Positions 16,760-26,405 of a stretch of DNA of 64,000 nt are shown here, piece by piece; within the stretch, counting starts at the first letter, position 1, and each line of letters begins with the position of its first letter. This stretch comes from Verrucomicrobiota bacterium. GTDB lineage: Bacteria; Pseudomonadota; Gammaproteobacteria; Coxiellales; Coxiellaceae. The stretch covers positions 34,349 to 98,348 of the forward strand of contig JABDDU010000002.1 of assembly GCA_013287435.1 (NCBI GenBank), given 5' to 3'. The notes beneath the pieces are model-generated. The model worked only from the letters and a program-made list of their open reading frames with translations, ran no database searches and was not told where the DNA came from. The position numbers were made by a program, and so were the translations under genes.

Positions 16760-19585
16760 TTAAGCCAACATATTTTTCAGAAAAAATCCTGTGTGTGATT
16801 TTGCATTTTTCGCTATATTTTCAGGGGTTCCGGTTGCAATAATTTCTCCGCCACCATCGCCGCCTTCAGGTCCAATATCAATAATCCAATCAGCCACTTT
16901 AATCACATCAAGATTATGTTCAATCACAATAATCGTATTACCATGATCACGTAAACGCATTAATACCGTTAATAATTGCGCGACGTCATGAAAATGCAAA
17001 CCGGTTGTCGGTTCATCTAAAATATATAATGTATTTCCCGTATCGCGACGTGATAATTCTTTCGCTAATTTGATGCGCTGCGCTTCACCGCCTGATAAGG
17101 TTGTCGCACTTTGTCCCAGTGCAATGTAAGATAATCCTACGTCGATTAAAGTCTGTAATTTACGATAAATAATCGGCACCGGTTGAAAAAATTCATTGGC
17201 TTCTTCAATCGTCATTTGTAATACTTCGTAAATATTTTTGCCTTTATATCTAATATCGAGCGTTTCGCGATTATATCTTTTACCCAAACAGTCATCACAA
17301 ATCACATACACGTCTGCCAGAAAATGCATTTCCACTTTAATCACGCCATCGCCTTCGCACGCTTCGCATCGCCCCCCAGAAACATTGAAACTAAATCTGC
17401 CGGGTGAATATCCGCGCGAACGCGATTCTTGAGTGGCTGCAAATAATTCTCTGATCGGTGTAAAAATGCCGGTATACGTAGCTGGATTTGAACGCGGCGT
17501 GCGACCTATGGGGCTTTGATCGATGTCGACGACTTTGTCGCATTTTTCTAATCCCATGATCTCATCATGATCTCCGACAAAATTTAATCCGGCTTTATTT
17601 AATGTGTGCGCCGCCATGGGAAATAAAGTATCGTTAATTAAGCTTGATTTTCCAGAACCCGAAACGCCGGTCACACACGTGAATAATCCCAAGGGAATAT
17701 CAACAGACACATTTTTTAAATTATTACAACGCGCGCCAATAATTTTAAGTTGATCGCGACACGTATTTTCTATGCGTTTTTTAGGGATTTTAATGCTTTG
17801 TGTACCGGATAAATATTGTCCTGTAATAGAGTGAGGCGTTTTTTTAATATCATCCGGCGTGCCACGGGCTATAATTTCACCGCCATGTTTTCCAGCGCCA
17901 GGTCCCACATCAATCACATAATCAGCATGTAAAATCGCTTCTTCATCATGTTCAACGACAATCACCGTATTGCCTAAATCTCTTAAATGCGTGAGTGTTT
18001 TTAATAATCGTGCATTATCGCGTTGATGCAAACCAATCGAGGGTTCATCTAAAATATACATCACGCCAACCAATCCTGATCCGATTTGACTGGCTAATCG
18101 AATACGTTGCGCTTCGCCCCCTGATAATGTTTCTGCACTGCGATGTAAGGTTAAATAATTTAATCCCACATCTAATAAAAATCCCAAACGTGCATTAACT
18201 TCTTTTAAAATTTTATCCGCAATTTCTTTTTTATTGCCGGATAAATTTAAGGTGGAAAAAAATTGGTGCGCTTGTGTGATGGATAACGCAGTAATTTCTG
18301 GCAATGATTTATTGTCAATAAAAACATTGCGCGCTTGTGATGATAAGCGAGTGCCTTTACAGGCAGTACAAGGTTTTTGTGTGAGAAATTTCGATAATTC
18401 ATCGCGCACGGCTTGTGATTCACTTTCTTTATAACGACGTTGTAAATTCGGTAAAATACCTTCGAAGGCATGGGTACGTTCCACCTTTGTGCCTTTGTGT
18501 GTCACAAATGAAAATGCGACTTCTTCGTCACTGCCATATAAAATGATCTGCTGAATTTTTTTCGGTAATTGTTCGAAAGGTTTTTCTAAATCAAAATGAA
18601 AATGTTCAGACAATGTCATTAACATTTGGTAATAGTGATAATTGCGGCGATCCCATCCGTTAATCGCACCTTGTGATAATGATAATGTTGCATTTTGTAC
18701 TATTTTTCCTGCATCAAATGATTGCTCAACACCTAATCCATCACACGTTTCGCAAGCGCCGACGGGGCTGTTAAATGAAAATATTCGGGGTTCGAGTTCT
18801 TTTAAGCTGTAGCCGCATTGCGGGCAGGCGAATTGGGAAGAGAAAAGAGTGGGGGTGTGAGTGTGCGCAATCGTATCGATCGAAGCTAACCCATTTGATA
18901 AACGTAGCGCGGTTTCAAAAGATTCTGCTAATCGCTGCTGAATATCTTTGCGAACTTTAATGCGATCGACAACCACTTCTATGGTATGTTTTTTTCGTAA
19001 ATCTAATTTATCAACCTCATCTAAATCTTTTATATCACCATCGATGCGCGCGCGCACAAAACCTTGTTGTTTTAATTCTTTGAATAAGTCAACGAATTCG
19101 CCTTTGCGTTCGCGCACAATGGGTGATAACAACATCACTGCCGTATTTTCTGGTAATGCTAAAACCGTGTCGACCATATGCGAAACGGTTTGCGCGCTTA
19201 ATTCATGATGATGTTCTGGGCAACAAGGTGATCCGACACGCGCATATAATAATCGTAAATAATCGTAAATTTCGGTAATCGTACCGACGGTTGAGCGCGG
19301 ATTATGTGATGCGGATTTTTGTTCGATAGAAATCGCCGGTGATAATCCTTCAATCGTGTCAACTTCGGGTTTGTCCATTACGGATAAAAATTGTCGTGCG
19401 TAAGAAGATAACGATTCGACGTAACGTCTTTGTCCTTCGGCGTATAACGTGTCGAATGCGAGTGATGATTTTCCAGAACCGGACAATCCTGTAATCACGA
19501 CCAATTGATCGCGCGGAATATCGACATTCACATTTTTCAAATTGTGTGTGCGCACGCCGCGCATGGAGATGTTCTTAATGGACAT
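16760..19585 (-). CDS. uvrA: excinuclease ABC subunit A
   Basis: UvrA is the damage-sensing ATPase of nucleotide-excision repair. The 941-residue protein has two ABC modules: Walker [21 protein letters not shown] and [15 protein letters not shown], signatures [14 protein letters not shown] and [14 protein letters not shown], and zinc-finger cysteines [22 protein letters not shown] and [14 protein letters not shown]. The length is normal. An odd feature is AHTHTPT around residue 240, encoded by a GTGAGT-type hexamer at 18851-18868, placed in the variable segment just before the first zinc module. It lies 87 bp downstream of ftsI. Confidence 0.98.
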   Translation of the reverse strand: MSIKNISMRGVRTHNLKNVNVDIPRDQLVVITGLSGSGKSSLAFDTLYAEGQRRYVESLSSYARQFLSVMDKPEVDTIEGLSPAISIEQKSASHNPRSTVGTITEIYDYLRLLYARVGSPCCPEHHHELSAQTVSHMVDTVLALPENTAVMLLSPIVRERKGEFVDLFKELKQQGFVRARIDGDIKDLDEVDKLDLRKKHTIEVVVDRIKVRKDIQQRLAESFETALRLSNGLASIDTIAHTHTPTLFSSQFACPQCGYSLKELEPRIFSFNSPVGACETCDGLGVEQSFDAGKIVQNATLSLSQGAINGWDRRNYHYYQMLMTLSEHFHFDLEKPFEQLPKKIQQIILYGSDEEVAFSFVTHKGTKVERTHAFEGILPNLQRRYKESESQAVRDELSKFLTQKPCTACKGTRLSSQARNVFIDNKSLPEITALSITQAHQFFSTLNLSGNKKEIADKILKEVNARLGFLLDVGLNYLTLHRSAETLSGGEAQRIRLASQIGSGLVGVMYILDEPSIGLHQRDNARLLKTLTHLRDLGNTVIVVEHDEEAILHADYVIDVGPGAGKHGGEIIARGTPDDIKKTPHSITGQYLSGTQSIKIPKKRIENTCRDQLKIIGARCNNLKNVSVDIPLGLFTCVTGVSGSGKSSLINDTLFPMAAHTLNKAGLNFVGDHDEIMGLEKCDKVVDIDQSPIGRTPRSNPATYTGIFTPIRELFAATQESRSRGYSPGRFSFNVSGGRCEACEGDGVIKVEMHFLADVYVICDDCLGKRYNRETLDIRYKGKNIYEVLQMTIEEANEFFQPVPIIYRKLQTLIDVGLSYIALGQSATTLSGGEAQRIKLAKELSRRDTGNTLYILDEPTTGLHFHDVAQLLTVLMRLRDHGNTIIVIEHNLDVIKVADWIIDIGPEGGDGGGEIIATGTPENIAKNAKSHTGFFLKNMLA

Positions 19586-19672
19586 GTTTTGATGCTCATC
19601 AATTTTGAAACAACGAATGAGGATAGCAGCTTTAGCGAAAAAGGCAAAAGTGTCGTCTCAAAGAAAACGTCT

Positions 19673-21355
19673 TTATGACATACTGGATGATAAATTATCC
19701 GGCGGAATGCTGAGGATGCGAAGTGATGCGGCCATGACTTTGGCAAATACGGGCGCTGCGGTTTGCCCACCAAAATGAATGCCTTTTGAATCTCGCGGAT
19801 CACGAATCTGAACGGCGATGACCAATTGAGGATCGGTGGCTGGCGCCATTCCCACAAAATCACCAACGTATTTTTTCTTGTTATAACCACCAGGACCGGC
19901 AATATACGCTGTGCCTGTTTTTCCAGAAACAAGATATCCAGGTACTTTAGCAAGACCACCCGTTGCACCGGGATTTTTGCCATAAATAACCGATTCCAAC
20001 ATTTTAACCACTTCGTCTGCTATTTTTTTCGGAATCACTTGTTTTCCCGCAGGGGCAGAATCTAATTTTAAAAAAGTCACCGGATGTGAAATGCCGTTAT
20101 CTGCCAAAATAGAATACGCGTGCGCTAATTGTAATGTGGTGACTGCAATACCATAACCATACGCCAATGTCGCAACATCACTTTTGTACCACACAGAATG
20201 CTCCACCAACTGACCACGCGATTCACCGGGAAAACCACTCGCTGTGCGTCGACCAAAACCCACTTGTCTCAACAATGCATAAAAAGGGTGTGGCGGAAGC
20301 GATAATAAAATTTTTGCAGCGCCGACGTTGCTCGACACTTCTAAAATTTTTCGCAAATCAATGATTCCATTATCGACAAAATCATCTTTAATTTCATAGC
20401 CGCCAACCATCATGTAACCGGGATTCGTATCGACTAATGTTTTCGGTGTATATTTTCCGCTTTCTAATGCTAATGTAATGGTAAACGGTTTCATCGTTGA
20501 ACCCGGTTCATATGAATCCGTCACCGCACGATTGCGAAAATCACCTTGTTTTTCCGCAAAATGATCATTCGGATTGTACGATGGCATATTCGCCATCGCT
20601 AATACTTCACCTGTTTTTGGATTTAATACAACAATAGAACCTGCTTTTGCATTTAATTTTTCGACTTGTTCTTTCAACGCGCGATACGCAATATATTGAA
20701 TGCGATGATCAATACTCAGCACTAAATCGTGTCCTTGTTGCGGTTTTTTTAAGAGTGCCACGTCCTCAATCACATTACCCAATCGATCTTTCAATACTTC
20801 TTTTTTACCCGGTGTTCCGCTCAACCAATTGTTATAGGCTAATTCCAGTCCTTCTTGACCTTGATCATCAATATTTGTCATTCCCAATACGTGTGATGTG
20901 ACTTCACCTTCTGGATAAAAACGCTGGTATTCAGGCTGAAAATACACACCCGGAATTTTTAATGCTTTAACGTGTTGCATCACATCCGGCGGATTTTGCC
21001 GTCTTAAATACACAAATTCTTTTCCACGAATATCATGTGATTGGATGGTCGAAACAGATAAATCTAAATCGTGAGAAAGTTTAATTAATTGTGAATAATC
21101 CGCATGAAAATATTTGGGATTAATCCAGGCGGAATAAACGGGTGTGCTCATCGCTAACACCGTTCCTAATCGATCAGTAATCATGCCGCGATGCGCAGGT
21201 AAATTAACGACACGCATAATGCGTTCGTCACTTTGTTGTAATAAAAAATTTCGATCAATAATATTTAATTCGACTAAGCGCCAGAGTAGGCCGGATAAAA
21301 CGATAATCAGTAGTAGAGAGACGAGATATATTCTCCAGATGTATTTGTGATTCAT
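19673..21355 (-). CDS. ftsI: peptidoglycan D,D-transpeptidase FtsI (PBP3)
   Basis: FtsI cross-links septal peptidoglycan. The 560-residue class B penicillin-binding protein has one N-terminal membrane helix (LVSLLLIIVLSGLLWRLVEL), the pedestal motif RGMITDRLGTVLAMSTP, and the three catalytic motifs STMK (in YEPGSTMKPFT), SSN (in EVSSNVGAAK) and KTG (in SGKTGTAY). It follows ftsL in the division cluster. Downstream there is uvrA instead of the usual murE-murF-mraY genes. Confidence 0.97.
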   Translation of the reverse strand: MNHKYIWRIYLVSLLLIIVLSGLLWRLVELNIIDRNFLLQQSDERIMRVVNLPAHRGMITDRLGTVLAMSTPVYSAWINPKYFHADYSQLIKLSHDLDLSVSTIQSHDIRGKEFVYLRRQNPPDVMQHVKALKIPGVYFQPEYQRFYPEGEVTSHVLGMTNIDDQGQEGLELAYNNWLSGTPGKKEVLKDRLGNVIEDVALLKKPQQGHDLVLSIDHRIQYIAYRALKEQVEKLNAKAGSIVVLNPKTGEVLAMANMPSYNPNDHFAEKQGDFRNRAVTDSYEPGSTMKPFTITLALESGKYTPKTLVDTNPGYMMVGGYEIKDDFVDNGIIDLRKILEVSSNVGAAKILLSLPPHPFYALLRQVGFGRRTASGFPGESRGQLVEHSVWYKSDVATLAYGYGIAVTTLQLAHAYSILADNGISHPVTFLKLDSAPAGKQVIPKKIADEVVKMLESVIYGKNPGATGGLAKVPGYLVSGKTGTAYIAGPGGYNKKKYVGDFVGMAPATDPQLVIAVQIRDPRDSKGIHFGGQTAAPVFAKVMAASLRILSIPPDNLSSSMS

Positions 21356-21359
21356 GGTT

Positions 21360-21447
21360 TATAGCTACTTTAAATTTGGTGTGAGTGTGAGAAAATATAA
21401 ATATTGACGGTACCTCTGATTCTCACACTCACACTCACTCTCACACT
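21360..21447. repeat. hexamer repeats between ftsL and ftsI
   Basis: GTGTGAGTGTGAG at 21380-21392 and TCACACTCACACTCACTCTC at 21421-21441 face each other in opposite orientation, so the polycistronic mRNA could fold a hairpin between ftsL and ftsI. Confidence 0.7.
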
Positions 21448-21778
21448 AATTCTCAATCATCACCACATTCTTCATCGCCGGCACAATCATATTTAATTTT
21501 GTGCTCGCAATATTTTGAACGCGCGCTTGCGTCGACCACGCGCCTTCTTCGAGTAATAATTTGCTCCACTCGACTTCATCGCGTTGTTGCACACGTTCTA
21601 ATTTTTGATAATGAATAAACAGGCGACGCGATAAATCTTTTAAATAAATCACAGAAAAAGCAGATGATAATAATAAAATGACCAATAAGCCAACCATTAT
21701 TTGACTTTTCAATGAAACTTTTTCTGTGGTGTCGCGTCGGCGTAACGCCCAGCTAAAACCGTGAATTGCTCGTGTCAT
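21446..21778 (-). CDS. ftsL: cell division protein FtsL
   Basis: FtsL is a bitopic membrane protein bridging FtsB/FtsQ and FtsWI at the septum. The 110-residue product has a short cytoplasmic part, a membrane helix (IMVGLLVILLLSSAFSVIYL), a coiled coil with FIHYQKLERVQQRDEVEWSK, and the conserved LLEEGAWSTQARVQNIA region. Sequence conservation in FtsL is low, but position between rsmH (four-base overlap) and ftsI is decisive. Confidence 0.92.
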   Translation of the reverse strand: MTRAIHGFSWALRRRDTTEKVSLKSQIMVGLLVILLLSSAFSVIYLKDLSRRLFIHYQKLERVQQRDEVEWSKLLLEEGAWSTQARVQNIASTKLNMIVPAMKNVVMIEN

Positions 21779-22737
21779 TTTTTACTCCACACCCTTTCAG
21801 CCACCCTCAACCTCGCACTTCTCGCTCTCGGGTTTTGCTGTATTTCTTCATCCGATGGTTTAATCGATTTCCCTATTTTTTTTAATCGTGCGTGTTGCAT
21901 TTGTTTTAATTGCGCTTCGGTTATCGGTAAATGCGCGGGAAAAATATCATTGCTCGATTCATACTGAATAAATTGTTTTACCATGCGATCTTCTAATGAA
22001 TGAAAGCTGATGACGCATAAACGACCGCCGGTTTTTAATACATTTACCATTTGCGGTAAACAGTCATTTAATGCCGTTAATTCTTGATTAATATAAATGC
22101 GAATCGCTTGAAAAGAACGTGTTGCGGGATGTTTGTGTTTTTCTTTTTTAGGATTCGCTTTTTCGATTATTTTTGCTAATTGTGTGGTTGTTTCAATGCG
22201 AGTCACTTCACGACTCGATACAATCGCGCGTGCAATACGACGCGAAAAACGTTCTTCGCCGTATTGAAATAAAACATCTGCAATCTCAGATGCAGCTGCT
22301 TGATTAATCCATGTCATCGCATCGATACCTTGTTCAGGGTTCATCCGCATATCCAGCGGACCCTCACGCAAAAAACTAAACCCGCGAAGCGGGTCATCTA
22401 ATTGTGGCGACGAAACGCCTAAGTCGAGCAACACCCCATCGATTTTGCCAAGCCAGCCACGTTTTGAAATCAATGCTTCCAATTGTGAAAATGAAGCTTG
22501 CTCAATCTCAAAACGCGTATCGGAAAGAAAAGGTGCCTTTTTTGCAACTGCTATCGCCTCTGAATCGACATCAATTGCCATCAACCGACCTTGCGGCCCT
22601 AATCTTTCCAATATGGCCTGACTGTGCCCCCCTCGACCAAACGTGGCATCGATATAGATGCCACTTTCCTTGATTGCAAGATTTGCAATCGTTTCCGCTA
22701 ACAACACTGTAGTGTGAGTGTGGGTGTGAGAAGACAT
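21775..22737 (-). CDS. rsmH: 16S rRNA (cytosine(1402)-N(4))-methyltransferase
   Basis: RsmH methylates N4 of C1402 in 16S rRNA. Motifs: HTTVLLAETIANL, IDATFGRGGHSQAIL (SAM loop), GVLLDLGVSSPQLDDPLRGF, GPLDMRMNPEQG, ATRSFQAIRIYINQEL and VISFHSLEDRMVKQF. The first residues MSSHTHTH come from a GTGAGT hexamer array at 22709-22730 that runs directly into the conserved HTTVLL, so the microsatellite has become coding. It is followed by ftsL with a four-base overlap. Confidence 0.97.
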   Translation of the reverse strand: MSSHTHTHTTVLLAETIANLAIKESGIYIDATFGRGGHSQAILERLGPQGRLMAIDVDSEAIAVAKKAPFLSDTRFEIEQASFSQLEALISKRGWLGKIDGVLLDLGVSSPQLDDPLRGFSFLREGPLDMRMNPEQGIDAMTWINQAAASEIADVLFQYGEERFSRRIARAIVSSREVTRIETTTQLAKIIEKANPKKEKHKHPATRSFQAIRIYINQELTALNDCLPQMVNVLKTGGRLCVISFHSLEDRMVKQFIQYESSNDIFPAHLPITEAQLKQMQHARLKKIGKSIKPSDEEIQQNPRARSARLRVAERVWSKK

Positions 22738-22793
22738 ATTTTTAATTCTTTTTCCGTAACTTTCTCACACTCACACTGATCACTGATATTTCA

Positions 22794-23252
22794 TCACAAC
22801 GTCAACATCGCCAACTCCATTGGCACGCTGTGATTTTCACCGACACTTTCTGCCAACCAGGTTGCTCTTGCATCTTCCCATGCTGGCTCATTCCAAATTT
22901 CAATCTTTTTGCCTTGTCCAACCAAAATCACAGTTTTATCAAGATTTGCGTAATCACGCAGTAATTCAGGTAATAAAATGCGGCCTTGACGATCTAATTC
23001 AAGTTCAGTCGCATGCCCCATCAACAAGCGTTGAATACGACGCGCTGCCGGCTGAAAGCTCGGTAATGCTTCTAATTTTTCTTCGATGGCTTGCCATGCT
23101 GGGAATGGATAAAGCAGTAAACAATGAGATTCTGGATCGATCGTCACAACCAAAGAACCGCTGGCTTCTTCGACCATCATGGTGCGATAGTTCGCCGGGA
23201 TGGTAATCCGTCCTTTGGAATCGATTTGTCCTGCCGACAATCCCCGAAACAT
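22794..23252 (-). CDS. mraZ: MraZ transcriptional regulator
   Basis: MraZ is an AbrB-fold DNA-binding protein that represses its own division cluster. The product holds the two SpoVT-AbrB halves, GQIDSKGRITIPANYRTMM and ELDRQGRILLPELLRDYANL. The ATG at 23252 gives the family start MFRGLS; a GTG three codons upstream is also in frame. A matching MraZ operator lies upstream at 23278-23312. Confidence 0.96.
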   Translation of the reverse strand: MFRGLSAGQIDSKGRITIPANYRTMMVEEASGSLVVTIDPESHCLLLYPFPAWQAIEEKLEALPSFQPAARRIQRLLMGHATELELDRQGRILLPELLRDYANLDKTVILVGQGKKIEIWNEPAWEDARATWLAESVGENHSVPMELAMLTL

Positions 23253-23277
23253 CCGTTTCACCCTTTCCGTTCAATAA

Positions 23278-23312
23278 ACCCTTTTATCCCACAATTTCCC
23301 ACATAATACCAC
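23278..23312 (-). promoter_or_regulatory. MraZ operator and -10 region
   Basis: On the minus strand GTGGT, GTGGGA, GTGGGA and AGGGT follow each other with a strict 10-bp period (starting at 23312, 23302, 23292 and 23282). MraZ is known to bind TGGGN repeats with 5-bp spacers in front of mraZ. TATTAT (23308-23303), a likely -10 box, overlaps the array, consistent with autorepression. Confidence 0.8.
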
Positions 23313-23400
23313 TTTTTTTATCCAAGTGTACAGTTTTTGTTCTAAAAGTGGGAATAAGAATGTGAGCATGAATAAATTCAAGCAATTAGAGCAACGTAAC

Positions 23401-23438
23401 TCACACTCACACTCACACTCACACTCACACTCACACTC
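23401..23438. repeat. pure (TCACAC)6 array
   Basis: Six perfect units of TCACAC run from 23401 to 23436, the longest uninterrupted array in the window. It lies between the divergent mraZ and yajQ genes, about 40 bp ahead of the yajQ start. Confidence 0.95.
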
Positions 23439-23480
23439 TGATATCATTTCCTCATTCAACAAACAGGGAGTATTACTTGT

Positions 23481-23963
23481 ATGCCAACTTTCGATATCGT
23501 TTCCGAATTAAATGAACATGAATTAACCAATGCGATCGACCAAGCGAATCGTGAAGTGTCGACTCGTTTTGATTTCAAAGGCACGAATAGCAAATATGTG
23601 TATGAAAAAGAAATGATTAAAATGATGACAGAAAGTGATTTTCAATTAAAACAAATGCGTGATGTGTTAAATACGAAATTAACGAAACGCGGCATTGATC
23701 TGCGACATCTTGATGCAAAAGAGCCTATTATTCAGCTTAAATCTGCAATACAAGAAATTAAAATGAAAAAAGGTATTGAGCAAGAAACGGCGAAAAAAAT
23801 CGTGAAATTTATTAAAGACAGCAAATTGAAAGTGCAAGGTTCGATTCAAGGCGAACAAGTGCGTGTTACTGGGAAAAAACGGGATGATTTGCAAGAAGCG
23901 ATTACGATGCTAAAAAGCGGCAATTTTGGATTGCCGATACAGTTTACGAATTTCAGGGATTAG
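23481..23963 (+). CDS. yajQ: YajQ family cyclic-di-GMP/nucleotide-binding protein
   Basis: The 160-residue protein begins MPTFDIVSELNEHELTNAID and contains RFDFKG, the RGIDLRHLDAKEP-like segment and VRVTGKKRDDLQEAI, followed by the C-terminal LPIQFTNFRD, all diagnostic for YajQ (UPF0234). Homologues in Xanthomonas bind cyclic di-GMP and act with a transcription factor; the role here is unknown. The gene has its own promoter region shared with mraZ and stands alone. Confidence 0.96.
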   Translation: MPTFDIVSELNEHELTNAIDQANREVSTRFDFKGTNSKYVYEKEMIKMMTESDFQLKQMRDVLNTKLTKRGIDLRHLDAKEPIIQLKSAIQEIKMKKGIEQETAKKIVKFIKDSKLKVQGSIQGEQVRVTGKKRDDLQEAITMLKSGNFGLPIQFTNFRD

Positions 23964-24097
23964 AGCAGTGATCAGTGTGAGTGATCAGTGTCAGCGTGAG
24001 TAAATTTTTGTGTTTGATTTAACGGGTGATTTAATATTCTGTTAATGTACGAGGTATAAGCTGACAATATTGAGTAATATGAATTCATGAGGTTGAT

Positions 24098-24424
24098 ATG
24101 GCAGTGACTTTCTTCCAGCCAAGACATGCAAATAAAACATCTGCATCGAACCCTGCTTCAGCACTCGCATTAAACCCAAAGGTTATTCGCTTATTTGATG
24201 GCAACTTACAAGCAATTGATGCAGCAGAAAATGCAGCAATAAAAGCAACCGCAGAAAATTTACAAAGATTTAACCCAAACAGACCTGATCCAAACAACCA
24301 CACTTCTATTGCAGCCGCTAAACATGTTGGGGTTTTTGCAATTTCTTTACGGGCAAGAAAACCAAGACCAGTTCCAACGCCCGTTCCAGAGCTGCCGGAA
24401 AAACCAAAACTATCGCGTTCCTAA
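24098..24424 (+). CDS. small hypothetical protein
   Basis: The 108-residue product is rich in Ala and Asn with a proline-rich end (PRPVPTPVPELPEKPK). I find no known domain, signal peptide or membrane segment. GAGGTTGAT precedes the ATG, a reasonable ribosome-binding site. The antisense frame is also partly open, so composition rather than coding could explain openness. It lies between yajQ and convergent tdh. Confidence 0.5.
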   Translation: MAVTFFQPRHANKTSASNPASALALNPKVIRLFDGNLQAIDAAENAAIKATAENLQRFNPNRPDPNNHTSIAAAKHVGVFAISLRARKPRPVPTPVPELPEKPKLSRS

Positions 24425-24480
24425 AGCGCAATTGACCGCGTCTTTACAAATTTATGCCCGCGGGTGCATCTTGCGCTACT

Positions 24481-25509
24481 TTATTCCCAGCGCAAAATAA
24501 TTTTTCCAGCATTTCCAGAAATCATATCTGAAAACGCTTTTTCAAAATCTGTGTAATGATATTCCGCTGTAATGACCGATGAAACATCGACACCACCTTG
24601 TAATAACGCAATTCCTTTGTACCACGTTTCAAACAGGCGACGACCATAAATGCCTGCGATGGTTAAGCTTTTAAAAATCACTTGACTCCAATCAATCGCA
24701 AAAGGTTTTGGCGGAATGCCTAACATCGCAATACGTCCACCGTGATTAATCACCTCTAATATACTTTGAAATGCGCGTTCATTTCCTGACATTTCTAAAC
24801 ACACGTCAAAACCTTCGGTCATTTGTAATTCGCTCATCACATCGCGTAAATTTGTTTTCGAAGAATCAACCGCCATCGTTGCACCCATTTTTTCAGCGAG
24901 TTTTAAACGATGAGGGTTGATATCGGTAATCACGACATGTCGCGCACCCACTTTTTTCGCTATTGTTACCGCCATTAAACCAATGGGGCCTGCACCCGTA
25001 ATTAATACATCTTCGCCAACCAAATCAAATTTAAGGGTTGTGTGAACCGCATTGCCGTAAGGATCTAAAATGGCAGCAACGGAATCAGAAATGTCATCGG
25101 GTAATTTAATAATATTTTCTGCGGGCATCGCAAAATATTCGGCAAATGCACCAGGAATTTCGCAGCCAGTACCTTTTGTATTACGACATAAATGTTTTTC
25201 ACCGGCGCGGCAATTACGACAATGCCCGCAGGTAATATGTCCTTCGCCGGAAACACGATCACCGACTGAAAATTGTTTAACGTCTTTACCCACTTCAACA
25301 ATGTCACCCATAAATTCATGGCCAATCGTCATCGGCACCGGAATTGTTTTTTGCGCCCACTCATCCCAGTTATAAATATGCAAATCGGTGCCGCATACAC
25401 CCGTTTTTTTGATTTTAATTAATACGTCACGATTTCCACAAATAGGCATTTGCGCGTCAGTAAGCCAAAGGCCTTTTTCTTTTTTTAATTTCGATAATAC
25501 TTTCATCAT
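24481..25509 (-). CDS. tdh: L-threonine 3-dehydrogenase
   Basis: Tdh oxidises threonine to 2-amino-3-ketobutyrate with NAD. This zinc alcohol-dehydrogenase-fold protein has [15 protein letters not shown] (catalytic zinc Cys and His), [12 protein letters not shown], the structural zinc cluster [26 protein letters not shown], and the Rossmann motif GAGPIGLM. Length 342 matches E. coli. In E. coli the gene follows kbl; here the same orientation is kept but kbl lies 4.5 kb upstream, behind an accessory insertion. Confidence 0.96.
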   Translation of the reverse strand: MMKVLSKLKKEKGLWLTDAQMPICGNRDVLIKIKKTGVCGTDLHIYNWDEWAQKTIPVPMTIGHEFMGDIVEVGKDVKQFSVGDRVSGEGHITCGHCRNCRAGEKHLCRNTKGTGCEIPGAFAEYFAMPAENIIKLPDDISDSVAAILDPYGNAVHTTLKFDLVGEDVLITGAGPIGLMAVTIAKKVGARHVVITDINPHRLKLAEKMGATMAVDSSKTNLRDVMSELQMTEGFDVCLEMSGNERAFQSILEVINHGGRIAMLGIPPKPFAIDWSQVIFKSLTIAGIYGRRLFETWYKGIALLQGGVDVSSVITAEYHYTDFEKAFSDMISGNAGKIILRWE

Positions 25510-25519
25510 TTGCTCGTTT

Positions 25520-25618
25520 CACTGGTAAGGTATCTGTTATCTGTTATCTGTTATCAGTAAAATATTAAATCGTGCCTCTGACACTGATCACTGATAACTG
25601 ATAACTGATAACTCACAC
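25520..25618. repeat. TATCTGT and ATAACTGAT repeat block
   Basis: GTTATCTGTTATCTGTTATC is followed 30 bases later by the complementary CTGATAACTGATAACTGATA. The two arms could pair into a long hairpin. The block separates tdh from the accessory genes. Confidence 0.75.
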
Positions 25619-26386
25619 TCACGCTTTCTTAATATTTTTCTGAATATATTTTTTGATATACGCGAATGTGCTTTGTAGTTTTTTTCCTTGAGTATAAGCA
25701 TTATTCAGCAAGTTTGCATTTAATTGTGGGTCATCAGGATAATCATGTGTAAATTGATTACGAATCTCGCGAAATTCAGTCCATTCATCCGCAGAAGGAA
25801 TCGCACCCATTTTTTCTAGTCGATTTAATTTGTCGATAAAAGTAGGGTATTCCCCGGGTTCTTGTGTTACTTCTAAAATAGCAGGCAATACTTTTGTTCC
25901 CAATATATTTTGCAATTTTGAAAAACGTGTCGAAAACACGTCAAAAAAAGCCAGCTCATCATCCGTTAATTTTTCAAATCGATCTGCTGTTAGCGGCATA
26001 ATATTTGCCATTTTTTTTATCGCCCACGTTAAACGCTTATTGTGGCGGTCAGCCGTTTCCATGCTCAGCTCAATATCATCATTCATATCAATTCTCACCC
26101 CTGTTTTTTTGGCAATTTGTGCAATTTTTAAATCGGGATTTTCACTCGGTTGATACAGCACAAAATCTATTTTCTGTTCACCAATTCTTTTTTCTAACGC
26201 AATTAAAAATGCGGATCTTTTGTTAATTAATTCTTTGGAGTCACCCTCCATTTCACACAATAAATCAATATCGCCCCCACGCGCATTTGGATCCGCTCGC
26301 GAACCAAATAAATATAATTTCCCTTTTGGAAAATACTGTTGAAATAATTCGACGATCGCTTGTCGGGTTTTTGGGGATAAACGCAT
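25619..26386 (-). CDS. fused minimal nucleotidyltransferase-HEPN protein
   Basis: The N-terminal ~105 residues form a minimal nucleotidyltransferase domain: KLYLFGSRADPNARGGDIDL, with the GS...DxD catalytic pattern and a third acidic residue in KIDFVLY. The C-terminal ~140 residues are helical and contain REIRNQFTHDYP, an R-x4-H motif of HEPN RNases. MNT and HEPN proteins usually are two genes forming a toxin-antitoxin system in which MNT AMPylates HEPN; here both are in one chain. The start at 26386 has GAGG six bases upstream. It lies 19 bases after an AAA_14/DUF4143 ATPase gene and is probably cotranscribed with it. Confidence 0.8.
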   Translation of the reverse strand: MRLSPKTRQAIVELFQQYFPKGKLYLFGSRADPNARGGDIDLLCEMEGDSKELINKRSAFLIALEKRIGEQKIDFVLYQPSENPDLKIAQIAKKTGVRIDMNDDIELSMETADRHNKRLTWAIKKMANIMPLTADRFEKLTDDELAFFDVFSTRFSKLQNILGTKVLPAILEVTQEPGEYPTFIDKLNRLEKMGAIPSADEWTEFREIRNQFTHDYPDDPQLNANLLNNAYTQGKKLQSTFAYIKKYIQKNIKKA

Positions 26387-26405
26387 GCGGCACCTCATTC
26401 GTTAA

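Noticed and set aside
18948..19208. Plus-strand frames opposite uvrA
   Set aside because: Antisense shadows of a well-conserved gene.
23401..23438. CRISPR array or other structured repeat array
   Set aside because: The units are contiguous hexamers without spacers, and no cas gene is present anywhere in the window.
23271..23462. Minus-strand frame with a Cys-Glu repeat (ECECEC)
   Set aside because: It is simply the translation of the (TCACAC)6 microsatellite; no start signal or family.
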